64,000 bases of DNA, taken from positions 1-64,000 of the forward strand of contig JAHCMI010000047.1 in the NCBI GenBank assembly GCA_019192545.1, given 5' to 3'. Position numbers and translations under genes: made by a program. Position 1 is the first letter of the stretch; each line of letters starts with the position of its first letter. The notes beneath the pieces are model-generated. The model ran no database searches, was not told the DNA's origin, and saw only the letters and a program-made list of their open reading frames with translations. Below, one piece after another: positions 8,344 through 17,916 of the stretch. Source of the DNA: Rivularia sp. MS3. GTDB lineage: Bacteria; Cyanobacteriota; Cyanobacteriia; Cyanobacteriales; Nostocaceae.

Positions 8344-9474
8344 TTATTCGCTGCGTATAGCTTGAGCCGCGAGATAAACCTTTGTCCACTCTCCCATTAT
8401 TTGATGAGTTTTGCGTTTGAGATTTTTAGCAATTTCTTCTGTCGTTTTACCCATTTTTGACATTTCTAAAACTTGCTTCTGCACGGGAGATATTTTTTCT
8501 TGCAATTTCTCCCATTGTTGCCGAGTTAATCCTAAATTATGTTCTAGCAAAGAAGTTTCTAGCCAGTTTGCGACTAATTCCGGTTTATCTTTAAGGGCAA
8601 AAACCCGCACCGCATGATAGCCAATCTTTTCTCGCAACCGATAAATTTCTTTGATGGGTTTACCTAATTTTTTGGCAATGGCATCCTGAGTGAAACCTTT
8701 TAAATAAAGTTTCAACCACATTGTTGCTTCTTCTCCCAAGTTTTCTTGGAGATACTCTGCAAACTCTTCTTTTACCAGTTGACGCTGTAGCTGTTGCTCC
8801 TGAGCTTTTTCTTCTTCCTGGTAATCTTCTATGGCGTTTTGATCGACTAAACTAACTCGATTTTCACCATCTTCACCAAGTACTTCTTCCGAAACCAAGC
8901 GCACCATATCTTTTGTTGGTACCTGGGTTAAACCGCCCCTTTGAGTTCTCTTTAAATAGTTAACAAAGCGATATACCAACAATGGTTGATTGCGTATCGG
9001 TCGCATACAATACTCTTCTAAGCTGGCAAACACCAAGGCATTTCTCAATCTACTATCTTGGGTATACTCGGAAATACAGGCCATTTGAGAAACCATATAT
9101 TTATCGCTCTGCAATAATTCTTGCAGTATCTCTTGCAACACATCCAGTACTTTACGCTGGCGATCGCGACTCAATGAAATCCAAGTTTGAATTTTGGTTC
9201 GCAATGTAGCAAGGCTTCCCAAACGAGTAATCAGGTTGCGATAAGCACGCTCTCTACCCATACCCAAATAACGTTGACACAAAATTCGATAGCGATATTC
9301 CATCGCTTGCTTGGCAATCTTTAACTCTTTGAGATTTAAATTGTCAAAACGTTCTTTGTCGCTTCCTATGAGCCACTTGATGATGCTGGCTCTGGTGACT
9401 TCGCTATGCCCGGAACATTCATCAGCTAAACGAATTTGCCAGTACTGTGCCAGTTTTTCTGCTTCAGATGTCAT
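8344..9474 (-). CDS. HetZ-related protein (heterocyst differentiation family)
   Basis: The 376-residue product resembles HetZ and HetZ-related proteins of heterocystous cyanobacteria. The strongest match is the C-terminal half (LREKIGYHAVRVFAL, LVANWLETSLLEHNLGLT, QQWEKL), which in HetZ has the same order of segments. The C-terminal part also looks sigma-region-4-like (GFTQDAIAKKLGKPIKEIYRLREK and GKTTEEIAKNLKRKTHQI), suggesting two HTH units and DNA binding. HetZ acts early in heterocyst commitment; this paralog's role is inferred. The frame is open to a GTG at 9528, but the ATG at 9474 with GGAG upstream gives the more typical N-terminus. Confidence 0.75.
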   Translation of the reverse strand: MTSEAEKLAQYWQIRLADECSGHSEVTRASIIKWLIGSDKERFDNLNLKELKIAKQAMEYRYRILCQRYLGMGRERAYRNLITRLGSLATLRTKIQTWISLSRDRQRKVLDVLQEILQELLQSDKYMVSQMACISEYTQDSRLRNALVFASLEEYCMRPIRNQPLLVYRFVNYLKRTQRGGLTQVPTKDMVRLVSEEVLGEDGENRVSLVDQNAIEDYQEEEKAQEQQLQRQLVKEEFAEYLQENLGEEATMWLKLYLKGFTQDAIAKKLGKPIKEIYRLREKIGYHAVRVFALKDKPELVANWLETSLLEHNLGLTRQQWEKLQEKISPVQKQVLEMSKMGKTTEEIAKNLKRKTHQIMGEWTKVYLAAQAIRSE

Positions 9475-10261
9475 ATTGAGATTGCGCTCCTCAAAACCCT
9501 GCCTTAAAGTTTGCATCACAACCCCCACTTATCACAATTGGTGTATCTAACTATTTGTCGCCACATCAGACCAAAATATCCAAGAAAACATTTTATGGAC
9601 TCTATTTTTAATACGTCTGAATAAGTCAAAGTTATGCAGAATTTTCCCCGTCAACTTAAAAACCCATCAATATAACATGCAATCAAATTGTGTCTTTAAG
9701 CTATCTTCCTTAGTTTCAGACAATGTAAATTTATTTTAAGAAAAATCGTTCATTTTTCAGATAAACACTTTATATCTGCCCTAAGATAGATTTACAAATA
9801 ACCAGCTTATCTATTCTTAAGTCTTACAATACAAGACTATTTTTAACGCAATAAATAGAATTCACTTTCATCGAGACGCAGCATCGTACATATTAGTTTC
9901 ACTATAAAACTCCGTATATATATTAATATTCATTTTTGTAAAGGAAATTGTTAGAGTATAGTTTATGCAGATAGCATTACAGTCATATAGAGTAAGATTA
10001 ACTGCTATAGCCCAAAACTTTCCGACTGTATTTACTTTTGTGACTAATGTCATGAAAGACTAACTGAAAGCTCGAAAAAGTTAATTAGATAGTCATTTAA
10101 TATTGGCAATACATAGTCAGCAAAGGTAATAAATAGCTTTTTTGCCATCACATCACAAAATACTCCTATTACAGAAAATAGTTGGCATCACCGTAAAATG
10201 CCGAACAATAAATAAGCATTATATATGGCTCATGACAAACTTATAGAAATGCATGAGTTTA

Positions 10262-10358
10262 TATAATGCAATTATTAAAGCAAGGGTAATATAAACCCTC
10301 TAAGTAAATTATGAAAAAAATACTGAAAATGTAGAAGTACCCCTACGGGTACTTTTTT
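10262..10358 (+). ncRNA. Candidate small RNA with promoter box and terminator
   Basis: A TATAAT hexamer (10262-10267) precedes a stretch of about 85 bases containing a short hairpin (AGGGT/ACCCT near 10283-10299), an A-rich single-stranded part and a perfect 8-base terminator stem. No plus-strand gene lies upstream that would need this terminator. A 7-codon ORF (ATG at 10311, stop at 10332-10334) sits just before the stem and could be chance or a leader peptide. Confidence 0.35.
10332..10358 (+). terminator. Strong rho-independent terminator
   Basis: AAGTACCC, loop CTAC, GGGTACTT, then a run of T: an 8-base perfect stem with a tetraloop and T tract on the plus strand. The orientation is opposite to the flanking genes, so it must end an unannotated plus-strand transcript. 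Confidence 0.75.
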
Positions 10359-10466
10359 TAACGTAATGAAACCGGCAATAAGCTTTCTTCTTAATTGAGA
10401 TAGAAGATGCAACTATAGCTAACAATCCGCAGTTTGAGAATGAGAACCGATTATTTCATTAACAGT

Positions 10467-10817
10467 TTAACGGCCATTAGCCCTGCCTATAACTGGATTT
10501 TCCACAGCGAGTCGATATTCTTCAACAGCTTCCGAATAAGCAATCGGTAATACAGCTTCAACGTTTTCATGGGGACGAGGAATAATTACCCAAGATTCGA
10601 GAGTACCGCCATAACAGCTTTCGGCGGCTTCAACACCCGCTGCCATAGCAGTTTTAACTTCGGAAACGTCACCGCGAATATTAACTGTAAATCGGGCACT
10701 ACCAACTCTTATATAGCCGACAAGGGTAACTCTACCGGCTTTTACCATTGCATCCGCCGCTGCTAATACGGCAGGAAAACCTTTAGTTTCTAAAGCACCA
10801 ACTGCCTGTAGTGGCAT
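10467..10817 (-). CDS. ccmK4: Carboxysome shell protein CcmK4-type (BMC domain)
   Basis: The 116-residue single-BMC-domain protein forms hexameric facets of the carboxysome shell. [20 protein letters not shown] and the segment [18 protein letters not shown] followed by EVKTAMAAG are typical of CcmK4. The signature [13 protein letters not shown] marks the end of the BMC fold, and a short C-terminal tail (about residues 95-116) follows. It is paired with the ccmK3-like gene 97 bases upstream, away from any main ccm operon in this window; such satellite ccmK3-ccmK4 pairs are a known cyanobacterial arrangement. It probably tunes pore properties as mixed hexamers with CcmK3 (known for the family, inferred here). 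Confidence 0.92.
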   Translation of the reverse strand: MPLQAVGALETKGFPAVLAAADAMVKAGRVTLVGYIRVGSARFTVNIRGDVSEVKTAMAAGVEAAESCYGGTLESWVIIPRPHENVEAVLPIAYSEAVEEYRLAVENPVIGRANGR

Positions 10818-10913
10818 TTATAAATCTCCTGTATTAATAAACGTATGAGCTGCTATGACTTAGAACAGCTACAGATATTTTCTTTATCTTCTCAGAAATC
10901 GACCAATCGCGTA

Positions 10914-11225
10914 CTATAAACGGAAAGGTTCTGATTTTGAAGTGAAGTGGATAGGTAAAACGCTTTCCACATTCTCTGGAGGATTGGGGACGATGTAATA
11001 TTCCATTACTTGCCCGCCATGAGATTCTTTTTCAACAACTTCAATCCCCGCTTCCACAGCACGGGTGACTTCAGAAACCCTCCCCCTAACTGCTACAAAA
11101 AAGCGTCCGCTTTCCGACTTATCGTAAAAAACTATTGAAACTGCGGCAGCCTTAACCATCGTATCCGAGGCTACAAGTATCGCAGGAAAACTAAGTGTTT
11201 CAATTACTCCTACTGCCATTGGCAT
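10914..11225 (-). CDS. ccmK3: Carboxysome shell protein CcmK3-type (BMC domain)
   Basis: The 103-residue BMC protein reads AVGVIETLSFPAILVASDTM, then VFYDKSESGRFFVAVRGRVSEV and IVPNPPENVESVLPI. The last block (NPPENV in place of RPHENV) and the pore-side replacements are CcmK3-like. The frame is open to an ATG at 11246, but the ATG at 11225 gives the family N-terminus MPMAVG and has GGGGAG at a good distance upstream, so it is the start. It is first gene of the ccmK3-ccmK4 pair. Confidence 0.9.
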   Translation of the reverse strand: MPMAVGVIETLSFPAILVASDTMVKAAAVSIVFYDKSESGRFFVAVRGRVSEVTRAVEAGIEVVEKESHGGQVMEYYIVPNPPENVESVLPIHFTSKSEPFRL

Positions 11226-11327
11226 GGCTTTATTCTCCCCAGTCAAGCTATAAGTAAAGATAATTATACGGCGATGCCGATATTTTTATTTACCAGATAT
11301 GTGTTTTTTTATTTCTGAGAGTAATTC

Positions 11328-12398
11328 CTAAATTTGAAAAACATCAACCAGTATTTTTTTATCTTCACGCAAGCGGCTACTATCTGGAGAATCGTAAAAT
11401 ATCATCAAGCTATTTTGTTCTCCCCAACAAGAATATAATGCCAAACCTTCGGCATGATCGGAACCAACAGTAAAAGGTAAGTCAAATAAAGAAACCAAAT
11501 TTTCATCTTGCTGGTGTATTTTAGTACCCGAATGGTTGAAAACATCTTTCCAGCGAAAAACTTCCATTTCTCCTTCCAAAGCCATTGTCGGCCCTGCTAA
11601 GATAATTAAATCTTCATTTTGAAAACATAATTCTCGTATTCCCAAACCGTTTAAATCGAGAAAATGCTTTTTATATTTTGCACCTTCATCGGTGATTTCT
11701 TGTAAAGTAAGAACACCCGGTTCCGATTCTGTTAACTGTATTTCCACAATCACAGCCCATCCCCGCAAAACGGGACCGCGCAAACCAATAAATAAATGAT
11801 TATTACTTGCTGCGACTAAACCTTCGATATCCAAACCGTTATCTTTAGAAGGGATTCCGCTAGTAATAAATGGCTTTAAATGCGCGTCTTCTTTTAGCAC
11901 TTCAAATAATAGATTACGTTCATCAATTGTCTGCAAACAAGCAGCGGTTTTACTTTCACCTTCAACAGGAATACAAGATTTAACCAATTCACCATTAACA
12001 ACAGGAATTCTTGCTAAAATAAACCGATTTAAATCAGTAGTAATAGTAGCAAGTCTTTCCAAATCGGTTTCTAAATCTTTTCCTTTCGGTTTCTTACGTT
12101 TAGTACTGTGAGAACCAGTTAACCAAAGATAACCATCCCTAAAATCCATACCTTCAATATCAATTTCATCATCATCAAATAAGTTGATATAGTCCTTTAA
12201 CAAAAAACGTTTATGTTCGCCATAACTATGGCAGCCCATAGGAGAAAGACGTTCAACCCCAACCATTTCATCAGAGCCAACCCATAAGCTACCATCATCG
12301 CTAAAAGTAGCAGATGAAATATCGCTGATAATATCGCTAAATTCTTGCTCGAAGTGCAGTAAAACGCGAGTTAATAAAAAATATTTTGGTTGTGGCAT
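11328..12398 (-). CDS. DUF3616 domain-containing protein
   Basis: The 356-residue protein spans the DUF3616 family, predicted beta-propeller-like proteins of unknown function. Visible repeats of the propeller kind include SSATFSDDGSLWVGSDE (near residue 32) and DIEGMDFRDGYLWLTGSHS (near 80), plus DIEGLVAASNNHLFIGLRGP further on. No signal peptide is seen. The ATG at 12398 (MPQPKYF) is preferred over one 14 codons upstream because it begins the conserved region. It lies at the 3' side of the molybdoenzyme gene group, 107 bases after the MobA-like gene; whether it shares their transcript is unclear. Confidence 0.8.
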   Translation of the reverse strand: MPQPKYFLLTRVLLHFEQEFSDIISDISSATFSDDGSLWVGSDEMVGVERLSPMGCHSYGEHKRFLLKDYINLFDDDEIDIEGMDFRDGYLWLTGSHSTKRKKPKGKDLETDLERLATITTDLNRFILARIPVVNGELVKSCIPVEGESKTAACLQTIDERNLLFEVLKEDAHLKPFITSGIPSKDNGLDIEGLVAASNNHLFIGLRGPVLRGWAVIVEIQLTESEPGVLTLQEITDEGAKYKKHFLDLNGLGIRELCFQNEDLIILAGPTMALEGEMEVFRWKDVFNHSGTKIHQQDENLVSLFDLPFTVGSDHAEGLALYSCWGEQNSLMIFYDSPDSSRLREDKKILVDVFQI

Positions 12399-12505
12399 AT
12401 TATTTAAATAAAAGATATAGCACTTTAACCATCTTGACACGGTTTTTGTAAAGTCAACCGAATCTGCCAGGGATTGAAAGTTTTTGTCTCATAGTCAAAA
12501 TCTTC

Positions 12506-13096
12506 TTAATATGACAACAACTTCTCATAATCATCCGGCGTATCAATATCAATCGCTGCTTCCGGTATTTCAATAGTCAACAGTTCATCTTGATATTCAC
12601 GCATCAAAGCTTTTGCACCTTTATCACCTTTAAGCTGCATTAATTCCGGAAATAAAGCACAATTAAACAAAGCTGGAACTCCAATAATATCATCGTAAGC
12701 AGAAGCAACAATTTTATTTCTCGTTTCTTGGTATTTATGAATTAATTGATTAAAAACTGTTTCTGATATTAAAGGTTGGTCTGCTAGTGCAATAATTACT
12801 GCATCTAAGTTAGGATTATTTTGATTTATCGCAACAATTCCCGCACGAATTGAAGAAGACATTCCTGTTTCCCAATGCGGATTTTCTACTATTTGGACGG
12901 GTAATTTATTTATGTGTGGTTTAATCTTTTCTTTGTAGCCTCCTAAAACTACTACAACGTGTTCGCAAATAGAATTTAAACCAGTTTTTACAGCATGAGA
13001 TATTAAATTGCTTCCTTGATAAGTTAGCAGTTGCTTTGGTTTTCCCATGCGGCTGGCTTTTCCCGCAGCTAATATTATTAAACTAACATTTTTCAT
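12506..13096 (-). CDS. MobA-like nucleotidyltransferase (molybdenum cofactor cytidylyl/guanylyltransferase family)
   Basis: The 196-residue NTP transferase begins with the signature LAAGKASRMGKPKQLL (residues 10-25) and has ALADQPLI (about 104-111) for metal binding. This group (MocA/MobA-like) adds CMP or GMP to molybdopterin. Its position after XdhC and the three hydroxylase subunits implies it makes MCD (the CMP form) for this enzyme, as MocA does for PaoABC in E. coli. The specificity is inferred from context. Confidence 0.88.
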   Translation of the reverse strand: MKNVSLIILAAGKASRMGKPKQLLTYQGSNLISHAVKTGLNSICEHVVVVLGGYKEKIKPHINKLPVQIVENPHWETGMSSSIRAGIVAINQNNPNLDAVIIALADQPLISETVFNQLIHKYQETRNKIVASAYDDIIGVPALFNCALFPELMQLKGDKGAKALMREYQDELLTIEIPEAAIDIDTPDDYEKLLSY

Positions 13097-13129
13097 GAGT
13101 TAGCAGTTATTAATTTAAACATACCGCTT

Positions 13130-13187
13130 CACCTCACCCTGCCCTAACGGGCATCCCTCTCCTTATTAAGGAGAAGGCAAAAGTTGA
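13130..13187. repeat. Dispersed cctcaccc...ctctcctt palindromic repeat
   Basis: The text runs cctcaccctgccctaacggg, then ctctccttattaaggaga, a small palindrome. The same family is found in frame inside the RNA-repair gene at 51190-51405. Here it fills the junction between the XdhC and MobA-like genes. Confidence 0.6.
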
Positions 13188-13189
13188 GG

Positions 13190-14299
13190 TTATTCTTTCT
13201 TTACGTGAATTGGAGCGTTGCGATTTTTCAAAAATCCTGCATCACGTTGAGATATTACTGATTGAATTTCAGCAACTATGGAAAGCGCGATTTCTTCAGC
13301 GTTATCTGCACCTATATCTAATCCCACGGGACTAAAAACATTAGCATTTACGGTAATTTTTTCTTCTTGTAATTCTTTTAAAATACGATTGGTTCTTTTT
13401 TTTGGCCCAAGTATTCCTAAATAATTTAAGTTAGCAGGTACAAGTAGTTTGAGCATTTCTAAATCATCTAAATAATTGTGACTCATCACTACGGCGACGG
13501 TACGCTCTGTAATTCTGATATTTTCTAAAATCTCTTCGGGAGCAGAAAGCTGTATTTTATCGGCTTGTTCAAACCTTTTTTTACTAGCTTCTCTAGAGCG
13601 ATTATCTACTACTGTGACATCCCAACCAAGTTGTTTGCTGAAGTTTACTAACGGTATGACATCGTAACCAGCACCAAATACGATTAAAGATAGAGATGGT
13701 TGAATTACTTCGATAAAAACTTCTAATTTTGCTGAGTCTAAATTATATTCTTTTAAAATAGAGCTATTGTTCTGCAATGCCGCTTTTGTATCGCTTAAAA
13801 CTTTCGTCAAGAGATTATCATTTGTCAAATGATTAATAATAGTATTTTCACCTAATAACACACGTTCTCCTATCTGGGTTTGAGTGTTACCTTCAACTGA
13901 AATTATCGTGGCGATCGCGCCATAACTTCTACTTGAAAAACACTTCTTAATAAAAGCAATTTCCTGTAACTTATTCTCTTGTAAAGACTCAATCAAAACA
14001 TAAGCAATTCCTTGACAACCAAGCCCCAAACCCCAAATCATATCTTCCTCTGAGGTGGTATCGTACTTTATTAAACGAGGATTTCCAGATTTAATTACAG
14101 CTTGGGATTTTTCAAAAACATCGCTTTCCAAACAACCACCGCTAATTGCACCAATTGTATTACCATTATTACTAATTAACATTCTCGCGCCGGGGCTTCT
14201 ATAAGTAGAGCCGCTGACTTTTACTAAAGTTGCTATTGCTGTTTCCTTGGTATTTTCTAAATTTTCGATTGCATAAATAATATTTTTTAATTCTTTCAT
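13190..14299 (-). CDS. XdhC/CoxI family molybdoenzyme maturation protein
   Basis: The 369-residue XdhC/CoxF-type protein inserts sulfurated molybdenum cofactor into hydroxylases. The N-terminal XdhC/CoxI domain holds LVKVSGSTYRSPGARMLI and GAISGGCLESDV (about residues 25-62). The C-terminal Rossmann-like domain has LIVFGAGYDVIPLV (about 206-219), VTVVDNRS and VVMSHNYLDDL. It lies between the Mo subunit gene and the MobA-like gene in the same direction, which supports a dedicated maturation role. Confidence 0.92.
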   Translation of the reverse strand: MKELKNIIYAIENLENTKETAIATLVKVSGSTYRSPGARMLISNNGNTIGAISGGCLESDVFEKSQAVIKSGNPRLIKYDTTSEEDMIWGLGLGCQGIAYVLIESLQENKLQEIAFIKKCFSSRSYGAIATIISVEGNTQTQIGERVLLGENTIINHLTNDNLLTKVLSDTKAALQNNSSILKEYNLDSAKLEVFIEVIQPSLSLIVFGAGYDVIPLVNFSKQLGWDVTVVDNRSREASKKRFEQADKIQLSAPEEILENIRITERTVAVVMSHNYLDDLEMLKLLVPANLNYLGILGPKKRTNRILKELQEEKITVNANVFSPVGLDIGADNAEEIALSIVAEIQSVISQRDAGFLKNRNAPIHVKKE

Positions 14300-14398
14300 T
14301 ATCTTTCTTTATTTCTTGCCTCTGCTTACTTCGTGTCTAGAAGGGTTTTTTAATTAATTGCTTTTTAAATTCATTGTTTTTTAATATGCCAGACATTT

Positions 14399-14517
14399 AG
14401 ATCCCCCCTAACCCCCCTTAGAAAGGGGGGCTTCTGAGCGCTAAAATTTCCCCAATCTCTTAAAAGAGGGGGGCTTTTAAGCGCTAAAATTTCCCTAACC
14501 TCTTAAAAAAGCGGACT
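14399..14517. repeat. Tandem intergenic repeat (gcgctaaaatttcccc unit)
   Basis: Two copies of a unit of about 48 bases (ggggggctt, then agcgctaaaatttccc) plus a partial third, preceded by ccccccttagaaaggggg, a hairpin. It separates the Mo subunit gene from the XdhC gene and could attenuate transcription between them. Confidence 0.65.
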
Positions 14518-14523
14518 ATTTTA

Positions 14524-16665
14524 CTACATCACTTTATCTGGGGTAATTGGTAAGTTGCGGATTCGCTTACCTGTAGCATGATACACAGCATTTGCAACCG
14601 CAGCAGCTACACCTGTAATACCAATTTCACCGATACCTTTTGTACCAATTGCATTGACATTACTGTCAGTTTCTTCAACCATTTCTATATCAATATTAGG
14701 AATATCGGCATTTACGGGAACGTGGTATTCACCTAAGTTGGCGTTCATTACACGACCTAAATTTGGATCGACTACGGTTTCTTCCATTAATGCCATACCA
14801 ATACCCATGATGATACCGCCCATAAATTGCGATCGCGCTGTTTTATGATTCAATATCTTTCCACAAGCGAAGGCTCCGGTGTAACGGTTAATACGCACCT
14901 CTCCAAAATCTGGATCTATTCGTACTTCGACAAATTGAGCGCCGAAAGCATGTTTGGAATATTCTTTTTCTTGGTTAGATTTGGCATCGTATTCAATTTC
15001 AATTTGTTTTTGATTATTTTTCTGAAGAATATTTGCGTAATCTTCAATTGTCAGGGATTGACTTTCCTTGAGTCCCCCAAGTTCTAAAACTTTTGCTTGC
15101 AACCCTTTGACAGCACCATACACTGCACTACCAACGCTACCTACTGTCATCGAACCACCGCTAACTGGTGCGCGGGGTAATCTAGTATCGCCATATTCAA
15201 AGCAGACTTTTTCAAAAGGTAAACCTAAAGTTTCGGCAATAAGCTGCGCCATTACCGTAGCCGTACCACCACCCATATCGTGAGTACTGCTTTGTACTAC
15301 GACGCTTCCATCCGCGAGCATTTTGGCTTTAGCGGAAGCTGGTGATGTAAAAGCTGGGTAAGTTGCTGTTGCCATTCCCATACCAATTAAATAGCGTCCG
15401 TCGCGCATCGAACCTATTTCGGGATTTCGTTTCGACCAGCCAAATTTCTCCGCTCCAATTTGGTAACATTCTTTTAGAGATTTACTCGACCACGGTAAAT
15501 TTTCATCTGGATCGGTATTTGCATGGTTGCGTAATCTTAATTCTATAGGGTCAATTTTTAAAGCGTAAGCAAGTTCATCCATCGCCGATTCGATTGCAAA
15601 AATCCCCGAAGCTTCCCCTGGGGCGCGCATAAAGGTAGGAGTGACTCGATTTAAACTTATCAAACGCTGAGAAGCCTGCAAATTATCGCAAGCATATAGC
15701 ATATGAGTCGCAACGGTGAACGGTTCAACGAAATTATCGTAAATTGATGTATGAGAAATACCATCGTGGATAATTGCCGTTAATTTACCTTCCTTAGTTG
15801 CCCCTAACTTAACGTTTTGTTCGGTTTCGGCACGATGTCCGACTACATTAAACATGTCTTCGCGGGTTAATACCAATTTTACCGGACAATTAACCTGGCG
15901 AGCCGCAATTACTGGTAGTAACATATGCGACCAAAAAGCACCTTTGCAGCCGAACGCACCACCGATAAACTGACAAACTACCCGTATATTTTCTTCGGGA
16001 ATTTCTAAAGTTGTAGCTAAAGCTTTTCTAGTTCCGTAAGTGTTTTGCGTAGAGGTGTAAACTGTTAACGTATCGTTTTCCCATATTGCAATTGTTGCTG
16101 AAGGTTCTATGGGATTATGGTTTTCGGTAGGTGTTGTATAAGTTTCATCTACTTTAACATCAGCCGAATTAAAAGCAGCTTGAGGATTACCCCGGATAAC
16201 AGTTGGTTTTTTACCAAAAACTGTTTCTGGAACGAATTCTTGATTGCGGTGCTTTTGCATTTCCACAATAGGAGTTTCTTCTTCGTAGGTAAATTGCACC
16301 AAAGAAGCGGCATAAGTTGCTTGCTCTAAAGTATCTGCTATTACTATTCCAATATGTTGACCGCTATAATGAATAGAATTATCCTGCAAAGGTAAATAGT
16401 CTTCTGCTGCCGTTCCACCTTTCATAAAGGTTTTTAAAGGTTTTAACTCAGGTGCATTTTTATGAGTAATTACCTTAATAACACCAGGTAAATTCTCCGC
16501 CGCACTCATATCAATGCTTTTAATTTTTCCCTTAGCTATAGTACTAGGAATACCAACAGCATAAACTAAATTTTCTTGAGGAAATTCAGCCGAATAATGT
16601 GCGCCGCCAGTAACTTTAAGATTACCATCGACGCGATTTAAAGGTTTTCCGATTGTGTTAACCAT
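14524..16665 (-). CDS. Xanthine dehydrogenase family molybdopterin-binding subunit
   Basis: The 713-residue large subunit of a molybdenum hydroxylase is of the PaoC/YagR type (aldehyde oxidoreductase). An N-terminal aldehyde-oxidase a/b-hammerhead domain (about residues 10-125) is followed by two MoCo-binding domains. QFIGGAFGCKG (near 234), MRAPGEASGIFAIES (near 342) and the C-terminal KGIGEIGITGVAAAVANAV are typical, with the catalytic Glu expected in the last segment. The family oxidises aldehydes or N-heterocycles; the substrate is not predictable. It is third in order after the 2Fe-2S and FAD subunits. Confidence 0.92.
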   Translation of the reverse strand: MVNTIGKPLNRVDGNLKVTGGAHYSAEFPQENLVYAVGIPSTIAKGKIKSIDMSAAENLPGVIKVITHKNAPELKPLKTFMKGGTAAEDYLPLQDNSIHYSGQHIGIVIADTLEQATYAASLVQFTYEEETPIVEMQKHRNQEFVPETVFGKKPTVIRGNPQAAFNSADVKVDETYTTPTENHNPIEPSATIAIWENDTLTVYTSTQNTYGTRKALATTLEIPEENIRVVCQFIGGAFGCKGAFWSHMLLPVIAARQVNCPVKLVLTREDMFNVVGHRAETEQNVKLGATKEGKLTAIIHDGISHTSIYDNFVEPFTVATHMLYACDNLQASQRLISLNRVTPTFMRAPGEASGIFAIESAMDELAYALKIDPIELRLRNHANTDPDENLPWSSKSLKECYQIGAEKFGWSKRNPEIGSMRDGRYLIGMGMATATYPAFTSPASAKAKMLADGSVVVQSSTHDMGGGTATVMAQLIAETLGLPFEKVCFEYGDTRLPRAPVSGGSMTVGSVGSAVYGAVKGLQAKVLELGGLKESQSLTIEDYANILQKNNQKQIEIEYDAKSNQEKEYSKHAFGAQFVEVRIDPDFGEVRINRYTGAFACGKILNHKTARSQFMGGIIMGIGMALMEETVVDPNLGRVMNANLGEYHVPVNADIPNIDIEMVEETDSNVNAIGTKGIGEIGITGVAAAVANAVYHATGKRIRNLPITPDKVM

Positions 16666-16802
16666 TTTGATTTTGGATTTTAGATTTTGGATTAATTCTT
16701 CTGGGCGTTCCTTCGCGAAACCTCGGCGTTACTCTGCGTTTTAAAAAATATTGTATTTTAACGCAAAGGCAGGCAAAGTAAGCGCAAAGGTTCGCAGAGG
16801 GT

Positions 16803-17783
16803 TTATTCTGCTAAAGTTGTGAATGCCCTTACTATTGCTCTCTTGGCTAGTTCGATTTTAAAATTATTGTGTTGATAACCTTGCGCTCCTTGCAATGCAG
16901 TTTCTGCTGCTTGTCGAAATAGTTTTTCTGTGGGGGAAGCGCCAATTAAAATTTCTTCTGCATTTGTGGCTCTCCAAGGTTTATGTGCTACCCCACCCAT
17001 TGCCAAACGTGCTGTTTTGATGGAATTATTTTCAATCTCAAGTGCAGCAGCAACGGAAACTAAAGCAAATGCATAAGATGCTCTATCTCTAACTTTTAAG
17101 TAATAAGACTTTACGTTGAGAGATGGAGGTAAATCGACGGCGGTTATTAATTCGTTTTCTTGTAAATTAGTATCGATATTTGGCGTATCTCCCGGTAAAC
17201 GGTGAAATTCTGTTGCGGGTATTTCCCTTTCTTCACCGGATGCATTAACTACTCTAACTACAGCATCCAAAGCTGCTAATGCAACGCACATATCTGAGGG
17301 ATGAGTGGCAATACACGCATCGGTTGCACCTAAAATAGCGTGAATTCTATTAAAACCCTCTATTGCCGGACATCCAGAACCCGGTTCTCTTTTATTACAA
17401 GGTGTTGCGGTGTCGTAGAAATAATAACAGCGAGTTCTTTGCATTAAATTACCGCCAACTGTTGCCATGTTGCGTAACTGTTGGGTAGCACCGGAAAGAA
17501 AAGCTTGGGATAATAAAGAATATCTCTCTCTAATTAAAGGATGATTGGCAGTCGCAGTATTACGAGCTAAAGCCCCAATACGCACCCCACCGTCAGGTAA
17601 TTCTGTGATGTCAGCCAGCGGTAATTTAGTGATATCAATTAAACTATCCGGTAATTCTACCCCGGATTTCATCAGGTCGAGTAAATTAGTACCGCCACCA
17701 ATAAACTTAGCTCGATCGTTACTGCTTAATTCTTGAACGGCAGCATTTGAAGAATTAGCTTTTTGATAATTAAATGGTTTCAT
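16803..17783 (-). CDS. Xanthine dehydrogenase family FAD-binding subunit with extra 4Fe-4S site
   Basis: The 326-residue medium subunit has the FAD loop FIGGGTNLLDLMK (28-40) and the second FAD segment ATVGGNLMQRTRC. Four cysteines (C119, C129, C138, C157) lie in an insertion typical of PaoB/YagS and 4-hydroxybenzoyl-CoA reductase, where they hold a 4Fe-4S cluster. This assigns the enzyme to the PaoABC-like branch and not to plain xanthine dehydrogenase. The C-terminal CO-dehydrogenase flavoprotein domain (about 220-326) is complete. Confidence 0.92.
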   Translation of the reverse strand: MKPFNYQKANSSNAAVQELSSNDRAKFIGGGTNLLDLMKSGVELPDSLIDITKLPLADITELPDGGVRIGALARNTATANHPLIRERYSLLSQAFLSGATQQLRNMATVGGNLMQRTRCYYFYDTATPCNKREPGSGCPAIEGFNRIHAILGATDACIATHPSDMCVALAALDAVVRVVNASGEEREIPATEFHRLPGDTPNIDTNLQENELITAVDLPPSLNVKSYYLKVRDRASYAFALVSVAAALEIENNSIKTARLAMGGVAHKPWRATNAEEILIGASPTEKLFRQAAETALQGAQGYQHNNFKIELAKRAIVRAFTTLAE

Positions 17784-17785
17784 TT

Positions 17786-17845
17786 TCAGTGAACAGTTAT
17801 CAGTGAACAGTTATCAATTGGTAATTGGTAATTGGGCATAGGGCA
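17786..17845. repeat. Short tandem repeats (cagtgaacagttat, taattgg)
   Basis: Two copies of a 14-base unit (agtgaacagttatc) and copies of the heptamer ggtaatt occupy the gap between the FAD and 2Fe-2S subunit genes. Confidence 0.65.
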
Positions 17846-17916
17846 TTGGAAGAGGGGAAGACTAGAAGAAACTTTTAATTCTTAACTCCTAATTCCTAAC
17901 TCCTCACTTTTAACCT

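Larger units (their letters stand above)
9529..10466. other. Long AT-rich intergenic region with a candidate small RNA
   Basis: Over 900 bases with no convincing protein gene on either strand. The only clear signals are a TATAAT box at 10262 and a strong plus-strand intrinsic terminator at 10332-10358, treated separately. The rest is AT-rich and unexplained; part must be the HetZ-related promoter. Confidence 0.5.

Noticed and set aside
9868-10053. 61-codon minus-strand frame between the HetZ-related gene and ccmK4
   Set aside because: Low-complexity composition and no ribosome site; treated as intergenic.
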